Shown here piece after piece: positions 57,845 through 64,000 of a DNA stretch of 64,000 bases. Position 1 is the first letter of the stretch; each line of letters begins with the position of its first letter. Location: NCBI GenBank assembly GCA_947502505.1, contig CANNAE010000004.1:62001-126000 (forward strand), given 5' to 3'. Both the position numbers and the translations under genes were made by a program. The notes under the pieces are model-generated. The model was not told where the DNA came from. It did no database searches and worked only from the letters and a program-made list of their open reading frames with translations. The DNA is from an uncultured Planococcus sp. GTDB lineage: Bacteria > Bacillota > Bacilli > Bacillales_A > Planococcaceae.

Positions 57845-59974
57845 TTATTTTTTGTCATCCGGATAAGCAATCCTCGAATGGAAGATGCCATTCAAGGTTT
57901 CGCACATGACATTCTTTACCCGTTTCAGTTCTTTTAACGTTATATCACATTCGTCAAACTGTCCATCTTTCAACTTATCTTCTGTAATCGCATCGACCAT
58001 TTCACGGATTTTCTCCGTGCTCGGCGCTTCCATTGACCGCACGGCCGCTTCTAAGCTGTCCGCCACCATGATGATGGCAATCTCCCGCGTCTGCGGCTTC
58101 GGCCCGACATAGCGGTATTCCTGCTCAGAAAGTTCGTCATTGTTCTTTTTCGCTTTATAATAGAAGAACTTCAATAAGGTCGTGCCATGGTGCTGTTCTG
58201 CAATGTCGATCAATTCTTTCGGCATTTTGTATTTACGCAAAATTGCAGCGCCGTCTTGGCCATGCGCAAGGATGATGTCACGGCTTTGCTGCGGCGTAAG
58301 CTGGTCATGCGGATTGCCATGGGATTGATTTTCGATGAAATACTGTGGATTGATGGTCTTGCCGACATCATGGTAATAACAGCCTACACGCGCAAGCAAG
58401 CCGTTCGCCCCGATCGCTTCGCACGCTGCATCTGAAAGATTTGCCACCATGACGCTATGATGATATGTACCTGGCGTCTCGGTCAAAATCTTTTTTAGCA
58501 AAGGGTGGTTCGGATTCGACAGCTCGAGCAGCTTCATCGTCGACAAGATGCCGAATGCCGTTTCAAACAGCGGCAATAAACCGGTCGCAAGCGTTCCGGA
58601 CAAAAGGCCGGCTGCCAGTGCCGCTGCCACGTAAAACGCGATTTCTTCCACGGTATACTGGCTTTGGTTGACCAATAGGTAAAACGCGACATACAGCAAG
58701 TGGACGCCGCCGACTGCCAAGCTGATCGGCAGGATGCGTATGCTTCTATGCCCGTTGCGTATTAAGTAAATGCCTGTCAAACCGCCGAACAATACGTACA
58801 AAGCGGAATCCATCTGGAAGACGCCCGCATAGCCGCTCTGCAGCATCATGCCGGCACTGGCGCTAAGCAAAATCGTTACATAGACCGCCGTCCGCTCATC
58901 GATCAATAAGCGCACCAAGATGCCGGCCAGTGCCGTCGGATAGATAAAGTCGATGACCACTTCAAAATTGCCGCTGATGATTTCAAGCAGCTTCATGATG
59001 GCCAAGGACAAAGCGACCACGACAAAAACGATTGTCAGCCGGATGGCCTTTTTGACGCCTTCGACTTTTGCGCTTTGCAAAACCAGCAGCAACAGCCCTG
59101 CCGCGATGAGCACAAACAAGCTCAAGGCGAGCACCGGGCGGTAATTCGATTGCTGTTCAGTCATTCCTGCCAGCTCCAGCTGCCGGTATACTTCCCGGTC
59201 GATCAATTGGCCTTCCTGGATGAGCACTTGCCCCTGCAGGATGCGCGTCGGCTCGACACTCGCCCGCGCCTGTTCGGTTTGTTGTTCCGTCAATTCTTCA
59301 TTGACCAATTCATTCGGGACAATGCTCGCCCGTGCAATAGCTGCTGCAGCCGGAATCGCGGTAGCGGGCACTTGTTCGTCTTCACGGATTTCCTGCTCTG
59401 CCGTATTGCGTGCTTGTGTCACCCCAGCTTCCCGTAGCGGCTCCTGCAAGACGGACAGTACTTGATTGCGCACTTCCCGTTCGATGCGCAAAATCATGTC
59501 TTCCTCCAGAACCAGCAGCGACATGAGCATATCGTCCGTCAAGCGAAGCCCGTTTTCGTTTTGTTCAAACAAGCGAATCGATTCGCGAAGGCTGCTTAAG
59601 GATTCGCCCAAGTCACGCGGCCCCGGTTCTTCTTCGCCGTTTGGTTCAGTCGTCCGCTTTGCTTCTAGCACATAGCCGAACAGCGAATCGACGACCGCCG
59701 CCTGGTTATCGGCGACTTCTTCGATATAACGGTAACTTGGCTGCACTTCCTGGGCTGCCCGTGCCCGCTCAAGCTCTGTTCTTACCGGGTCTTCAACCGT
59801 TTTAGCCGCCCGTATGGTTTCCTCGGACAATTGGAATAATTCCACTTCGTATGTATCGGTTGCCATCGTATTGTATAAAAACCCAAACATGAGCAGCGCT
59901 GTCAATAAACTGATGCCGATCAAGACTACGGGAGCCCCGAACCGCAAATAAATGCGCCTGATCCATCTCGCCAT
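57845..59974 (-). CDS. pgpH: Cyclic-di-AMP phosphodiesterase PgpH family protein (7TM-HD)
   Basis: 709 residues. N-terminal helix (about 15-37), a large extracellular 7TM-HDED domain (40-270), seven membrane helices (275-470), then a cytosolic HD domain with HSVMVANLSD, CYYHDVGKTINPQYF (HD motif), AHGQDG, AEQHHG and VADSLEAAVRS. Hydrolyses c-di-AMP. Between phoH and ybeY, as in B. subtilis (yqfF). GAGGTGG ribosome site. Confidence 0.95.
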   Translation of the reverse strand: MARWIRRIYLRFGAPVVLIGISLLTALLMFGFLYNTMATDTYEVELFQLSEETIRAAKTVEDPVRTELERARAAQEVQPSYRYIEEVADNQAAVVDSLFGYVLEAKRTTEPNGEEEPGPRDLGESLSSLRESIRLFEQNENGLRLTDDMLMSLLVLEEDMILRIEREVRNQVLSVLQEPLREAGVTQARNTAEQEIREDEQVPATAIPAAAAIARASIVPNELVNEELTEQQTEQARASVEPTRILQGQVLIQEGQLIDREVYRQLELAGMTEQQSNYRPVLALSLFVLIAAGLLLLVLQSAKVEGVKKAIRLTIVFVVVALSLAIMKLLEIISGNFEVVIDFIYPTALAGILVRLLIDERTAVYVTILLSASAGMMLQSGYAGVFQMDSALYVLFGGLTGIYLIRNGHRSIRILPISLAVGGVHLLYVAFYLLVNQSQYTVEEIAFYVAAALAAGLLSGTLATGLLPLFETAFGILSTMKLLELSNPNHPLLKKILTETPGTYHHSVMVANLSDAACEAIGANGLLARVGCYYHDVGKTINPQYFIENQSHGNPHDQLTPQQSRDIILAHGQDGAAILRKYKMPKELIDIAEQHHGTTLLKFFYYKAKKNNDELSEQEYRYVGPKPQTREIAIIMVADSLEAAVRSMEAPSTEKIREMVDAITEDKLKDGQFDECDITLKELKRVKNVMCETLNGIFHSRIAYPDDKK

Positions 59975-60125
59975 TTGACCACCTCACTATTCTTCTTTCA
60001 TCATACCAATACACCAGGCTTTTTTCATCGCCCCTTGCAAATTAATAACAATTTCCTGGACCTAGATGCACGAGAGATTTTGTGTAAAAACGATCATCTG
60101 CAATTATTTACTATCAACCAGGCAC

Positions 60126-60155
60126 AAAAAAACCAGCCTTAGCTAGGCTGGTTTT
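60126..60155 (-). terminator. Terminator overlapping the phoH stop codon
   Basis: AACCAGCCT / AGGCTGGTT 9-bp stem with T-run on the minus strand; the phoH stop (60139-60141) lies at the stem edge. Confidence 0.85.
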
Positions 60156-61098
60156 CGTAAGCTTCGATAATTCTCGAGACGAGCGGATGGCGGACAACAT
60201 CGCCTTTTTCCAAGTACTCAAACTCGATGCCTTTGACGCCATGCAAATTCTTCTCTGCAGCGATCAAACCGGACTCGGCACCGCGCGGCAAATCAATTTG
60301 CGTTTTATCGCCGGTGACGATCATTTTCGAGTTGAAGCCCAGCCGCGTCAAAAACATTTTCATCTGGGCTTTGGTCGTATTTTGTGCTTCATCCAGAATG
60401 ATGAACGCTTCTTCCAGGGTACGGCCCCTCATATAAGCGAGCGGTGCCACTTCGATTGTTCCGCGTTCGATCAACCGGTTGGTTTGTTCCTGGCCCATGA
60501 CGTCATGCAAAGCGTCATATAAAGGGCGTAAATAAGGATCTACTTTTTCCTTTAAATCGCCCGGCAAGAACCCAAGGCTTTCTCCCGCTTCCACCGCTGG
60601 GCGTGTCAGGACGATCTTTTTGACATGGCCATTTTTCAAGGCCTGCACGGCCAAAACGACGGCGAGATAGGTTTTCCCGGTTCCGGCTGGGCCGATCCCG
60701 AAAACCATATCGCTTTTTTTGATGGCATGGATATAATGGCGCTGCCCGATGGTTTTGGCACGGATCGAACGCCCGGTTGCGCTGCGGGCCACTTCTTCAT
60801 CGTACAATTCGGCAAAATATTCAATCGTACCGCTTTTTGCCATTTCAATGGCTGAAACAATATCACGCTGGTCGATATTGATGCCTTTGCGGATGACTTT
60901 CAATAATTGTTCCAATAGCAATTTGCCTGTTTGGCGGCTTTCTTCGGGCCCTTCAAGGCGAATCACTTCGCCGCGGGTAATGATGTGTATATCAAAACTT
61001 TCTTCGATCAGCGACAGATGGCTGTCGGATGTGCCGAGAAGCAGGACCGCTTCATTTGGGTCTTTCACATGCAATTCGAGTAGGCTGTTTTCTGTCAT
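60139..61098 (-). CDS. phoH: PhoH family ATPase
   Basis: 319 residues. N-terminal nucleic-acid-binding-like region (about 1-110), then a P-loop domain: GPAGTGKTYLAV near 139-150, FIILDEAQNTTKAQMKMFLTRLG, VVTGDKTQIDLPRG. Related to the RNA/DNA helicase fold; in B. subtilis paired with ybeY, linked to ribosome/RNA quality control. AAGGAG ribosome site. Confidence 0.95.
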   Translation of the reverse strand: MTENSLLELHVKDPNEAVLLLGTSDSHLSLIEESFDIHIITRGEVIRLEGPEESRQTGKLLLEQLLKVIRKGINIDQRDIVSAIEMAKSGTIEYFAELYDEEVARSATGRSIRAKTIGQRHYIHAIKKSDMVFGIGPAGTGKTYLAVVLAVQALKNGHVKKIVLTRPAVEAGESLGFLPGDLKEKVDPYLRPLYDALHDVMGQEQTNRLIERGTIEVAPLAYMRGRTLEEAFIILDEAQNTTKAQMKMFLTRLGFNSKMIVTGDKTQIDLPRGAESGLIAAEKNLHGVKGIEFEYLEKGDVVRHPLVSRIIEAYENQPS

Positions 61099-61223
61099 TT
61101 AGACGCTCCTTGGATCGTGTTTTTTCTTCTTCTCAACTCTATCATTTTCTATATGGAAATGTAAATTAATTCAGATGATTAAAGTTTACATAATATTAAT
61201 ATATGATAAATTCTCTCCAAAGA

Positions 61224-61252
61224 AAAAGACCGGCATTAAATATGCCGGCCTT
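61224..61252 (-). terminator. Terminator of the nfeD-floA operon
   Basis: GGCCGGCAT / ATGCCGGTC 9-bp stem then TTTTTC on the minus strand; the stop codon of the last gene (61236-61238) is inside it. Confidence 0.85.
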
Positions 61253-61787
61253 GCTTTTGGCGTTTTGATTTGGGCGGCTGCAAGATCTCTGCCATGATCA
61301 CGCCTCGACGTACGTCTTCTTGGTCGAGCGGGAACAAATCCCGCTCTTTTTCCTTTTCAACCGCCCGCTTGACTGGCTCGCTTCGATGCGTGCTCAATCT
61401 TCCCGGCCGGCTTGTTGGCTCGACGGCTTGCTTTGCCTGAGCTGGAATCCGTTTTTCGGCTTCTTCCTTTGCGCGCGATTTGGCACGTTCTGCCTGTTCT
61501 TTGACTTGGCGTGCCTGCTCTTGGCGTTTCGGATCGCTCTCCATCTGGGTTTGGAACTCGCCGTAGATTTCCTTGGCGTAGTCTTCAATCCTCTTAAAGC
61601 TTCGCTGCCCGCCTCTTTGCGGCTCTTGTGGCGATTGCGTTCGCTGCTGCGATCTGCCCGCAGGCGTCCCAGGGCCTTGCTGGCGCTTTGGCTGCTGGGC
61701 CGTCTGCTCTTTGCCATCAGACTTTTTGTTTTTATTGAACACAGCGCTGATTGCCGCAATGATCAACATCATAATGAGGGGTTCCAT
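61236..61787 (-). CDS. Unrecognised charged protein downstream of floA
   Basis: 183 residues. A short hydrophobic start (MEPLIMMLIIAAISAVF, 1-17) can act as a membrane anchor; the rest is Gln/Arg/Lys/Glu/Pro-rich and probably disordered (about 18-140), with a coiled-coil-like stretch near 80-115 and a C-terminal DLFPLDQEDVRRGVIMAEILQPPKSKR. No known domain recognised. Distance (30 nt) and strand place it in the nfeD-floA operon with AGGGAGG upstream, so a membrane-microdomain partner role is a guess. B. subtilis has a different gene, yqfB, at this position. Confidence 0.8.
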   Translation of the reverse strand: MEPLIMMLIIAAISAVFNKNKKSDGKEQTAQQPKRQQGPGTPAGRSQQRTQSPQEPQRGGQRSFKRIEDYAKEIYGEFQTQMESDPKRQEQARQVKEQAERAKSRAKEEAEKRIPAQAKQAVEPTSRPGRLSTHRSEPVKRAVEKEKERDLFPLDQEDVRRGVIMAEILQPPKSKRQKQGRHI

Positions 61788-61817
61788 TCCAAAACCTCCC
61801 TTGAGTTATGGCGGAAT

Positions 61818-62810
61818 TTATTGGTTTTCGTCCTCTTGCTGTTCCGTTCCGCTTTTCGAGATGGATTCGCGCATGCTTGTATCTGCTTGGACATTTTTGT
61901 AGTTGATGTAATCCATTACGCCGATATTTCCTGAACGAAGCGCTTCTGACATCGCCATCGGCACTTCCGCTTCGGCTTCGACAACTTTCGCGCGCATTTG
62001 CACGACTTTCGCTTTCATTTCCTGTTCGCTTGCAACGGCCATTGCACGGCGTTCTTCCGCTTTGGCCTGCGCAATTTTCTTATCGGCATCCGCTTGCTCT
62101 GTTTGAAGCTCTGCACCGATGTTTTTGCCGATATCCACGTCGGCGATATCGATCGACAGGATTTCAAAGGCTGTACCGGAGTCTAGGCCTTTGCCAAGTA
62201 CGGTTTGAGAAATGAGGTCAGGATTTTCAAGAACTTTTTTATGGTTCGTGCTCGAACCGAGTGTCGAAACGATCCCTTCACCTACACGGGCAACAATCGT
62301 TTCTTCACCAGCCCCACCGACTAGTCGGTCGATATTGGCGCGCACGGTAATACGGGCTTTCGCTTTCACTTCAATCCCGTCCATCGCCACACCGGCGATA
62401 AATGGCGTTTCGATGACTTTCGGGTTAACCGACATTTGAACCGCTTCTAGCACGTCACGCCCGGCAAGATCGATTGCTGCTGCGCGTTCGAACGGCAAAT
62501 CGATATTGGCACGATGTGCAGCGATCAATGCGTTGACGACACGGTCGACGTTACCGCCAGCCAAGTAATGGCTTTCCAATTGGTTGATCTGTACGGAAAG
62601 GCCGGCTTTTGAAGCCTTGATCAATGGGTTGACGATGCGCGACGGGATAACCCGGCGCAATCTCATCCCGATCAATGTGAAGATGCTGATGCGGACGCCG
62701 GCAGCTAAGGCCGAGATCCATAATGTGACGGGTACGAATGTGAAAAAGATGGCGAGTACGACGATAATCCCAATTATCGCTGCGCCTAAGCCGATTGCTT
62801 CAAGTCCCAT
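61818..62810 (-). CDS. floA: Flotillin-like protein FloA
   Basis: 330 residues, UPF0365 family. Membrane helix about 6-30 ([21 protein letters not shown]), then a SPFH domain with [32 protein letters not shown], and helices rich in Glu/Ala ([25 protein letters not shown]). Scaffolds functional membrane microdomains. Directly behind nfeD with GGAGGAA upstream. Confidence 0.96.
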   Translation of the reverse strand: MGLEAIGLGAAIIGIIVVLAIFFTFVPVTLWISALAAGVRISIFTLIGMRLRRVIPSRIVNPLIKASKAGLSVQINQLESHYLAGGNVDRVVNALIAAHRANIDLPFERAAAIDLAGRDVLEAVQMSVNPKVIETPFIAGVAMDGIEVKAKARITVRANIDRLVGGAGEETIVARVGEGIVSTLGSSTNHKKVLENPDLISQTVLGKGLDSGTAFEILSIDIADVDIGKNIGAELQTEQADADKKIAQAKAEERRAMAVASEQEMKAKVVQMRAKVVEAEAEVPMAMSEALRSGNIGVMDYINYKNVQADTSMRESISKSGTEQQEDENQ

Positions 62811-64000
62811 TTATTCTTCCTCCTCTTGTTTTTCGAGTTCCCGCACAACGATGCGAGACCCTTCTACCTTGATAATTTTAACATCTTTATTGCTGTCGAT
62901 AAACCGCCCTTCCGATACCGCATCGATATATTCATCACCGAGCCGTATGGTGCCAGATGGCCTCAGGGCATTGGTGGTGCGGGCAATCTGGCCGATCAGT
63001 TCCGGACGGTTAACGGCCGAAACATAGCCATGCTCCGTATCGGTGGCATCGGTCAGGATAATGCGCTTGAACATGTTCAATTTCTTCCCGAAAAATTTCA
63101 CTAAAATCACCATCCCTGCTGAAGCTACAAGTAATGCAATCAAAATTGCGATCGCTGTTGTCTGGACATCTTCACCTGCTAACAAAACGCTTCCGATGAC
63201 TGCCAGAATCCCGAGAATCCCCAGTATGCCGCCGGGGACGAAAAATTCCAGCAGAATCAAGCCGAGTCCGAAGACCAAAAGCAAGATCGATTCATATCCG
63301 GCAAGCCCTGCCACCAGATGGCCGTAAAAGAACAGCATCAGTGAAAACAAACCGAAGAATCCAGGAATCCCGACTCCGGGCGTGAACAACTCAAGCAATA
63401 AACCAAGGCCTGCCACCGATAGCAGGATAGGCACGACGATCGGGCTCGTCAGAAAACGTGCCAGGGTCTCTGACCAATTTTCTTCTACTTGAACGACTTC
63501 TGCACCGGACAGGCCTTTCATTTCGAGAAGTTCATCGAGAGACGACACGGTGCCTTCGGAATACTTCACATCGAGCGCTTCCTGGGCACCGAGCGTCAAT
63601 AATTCACCTTCCGCTGCCCGATATTCCGGGAGGTCGATACTGGCATCCGCCATCGCCAGCGCAAACTGCGGATCGCGCCCAGATGATTCTGCTGCACTTC
63701 TCATTGAAGACAGCCACGCGGAATTCGCTTTGTCAGCAGCTGCATTGCCCGACTGGTCAATGACTTGGGCCGCGCCCATCCGCCCATTCGGATGCATATA
63801 GATTTCATCGTTATACAAGGCGAGAAATGCCCCAGCCGACAGGGCATCCTGGTTGATGAAAGCCACGGTTTCAGGCTCGGCATCATCCAACAGGCGAGCG
63901 ATGCTATCAGCTGCATTAACAAAACCGCCCGGCGTATCGATTTCAAAGACGATGGTTGTGGCCCCTGCGTCTTCAGCTTCTTCAATACCCCGCCCCAGGA
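62811..64000 (-). CDS. nfeD: NfeD family serine protease-like membrane protein, N-terminus beyond right edge
   Basis: Partial, about 396 codons. The frame runs past 64000 (first visible residues LGRGIEEAEDAG); an internal TTG at 63890 is not the start. The ClpP-like domain has FEIDTPGGFVNAADS and DALSAGAFLAL (catalytic Ser motif SAGA), then about five membrane helices and a C-terminal OB-like NfeD domain (GKKLNMFKRIILTDATDTEHGYVSA...SRIVVRELEKQEEEE). Works with the flotillin FloA, which starts immediately downstream. Confidence 0.93.
   Translation of the reverse strand, partial: LGRGIEEAEDAGATTIVFEIDTPGGFVNAADSIARLLDDAEPETVAFINQDALSAGAFLALYNDEIYMHPNGRMGAAQVIDQSGNAAADKANSAWLSSMRSAAESSGRDPQFALAMADASIDLPEYRAAEGELLTLGAQEALDVKYSEGTVSSLDELLEMKGLSGAEVVQVEENWSETLARFLTSPIVVPILLSVAGLGLLLELFTPGVGIPGFFGLFSLMLFFYGHLVAGLAGYESILLLVFGLGLILLEFFVPGGILGILGILAVIGSVLLAGEDVQTTAIAILIALLVASAGMVILVKFFGKKLNMFKRIILTDATDTEHGYVSAVNRPELIGQIARTTNALRPSGTIRLGDEYIDAVSEGRFIDSNKDVKIIKVEGSRIVVRELEKQEEEE

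Overview
This window is a stretch of core chromosome from a low-to-moderate GC Gram-positive of the order Bacillales. The gene order follows the Bacillus subtilis segment from dxs/yqiE through comG, pst, sigA-dnaG and era to floA, with most genes on the minus strand. Several traits point to a non-sporulating, Planococcus-like member of the Planococcaceae: no spoIIIA operon between accB and efp, no yqfC/yqfD between phoH and the flotillin cluster, a single-chain staphylococcal-type glycyl-tRNA synthetase, and a class II ribonucleotide reductase. The species assignment is inference from gene content and synteny.

Layout. 1-9.5 kb: isoprenoid genes (dxs partial, ispA), exonuclease VII (xseAB), folD, nusB, an Asp23-family gene, acetyl-CoA carboxylase accBC, efp, a proline peptidase and aroQ. 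9.6-12.6 kb: B12-dependent ribonucleotide reductase nrdJ with a NrdR-type operator and a long upstream gap. 12.6-18 kb: a rhodanese-like protein, the glycine cleavage genes gcvT-gcvPA-gcvPB under a tandem glycine riboswitch, and aroK. 17.9-21.6 kb: the comG competence pseudopilus operon. 21.8-26.4 kb: small conserved membrane proteins, a metallo-beta-lactamase hydrolase, an LTA synthase family protein, 5-formyl-THF cyclo-ligase and rpmG. 26.5-36.3 kb: phosphate uptake (pstSCAB-phoU), pbpA, sodA and a Na/Pi cotransporter; Pho-box-like repeats precede pstS and the cotransporter. 36.5-46.5 kb: ispG, a HAD nucleotidase, the znuC-znuB-zur zinc operon with a Zur box, nfo, cshB, ispH, a Nif3-like gene and trmK. 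46.5-53.1 kb: cytochrome c-550, an acyl-CoA dehydrogenase, rpoD-dnaG, and the yqfL-ccpN carbon-control pair. 53.2-64 kb: T-box-controlled glyS, recO, era, cdd, dgkA, ybeY, pgpH, phoH and the floA/nfeD membrane-microdomain cluster (nfeD runs off the right edge).

The window holds four isoprenoid genes (dxs, ispA, ispG, ispH), a phosphate-starvation module, a zinc-starvation module and a glycine module (glycine riboswitch on gcv, T-box on glyS). I saw no insertion sequences, prophage, CRISPR arrays, tRNAs or rRNAs, and no convincing new multi-gene system. The points most worth a second look are the NrdR operator and gap of nrdJ, the missing canonical start of comGD, the shortened comGG, the structured ispG leader, the proposed Pho-box of the Na/Pi transporter, the terminators that contain stop codons, and an unrecognised charged protein in the flotillin operon.
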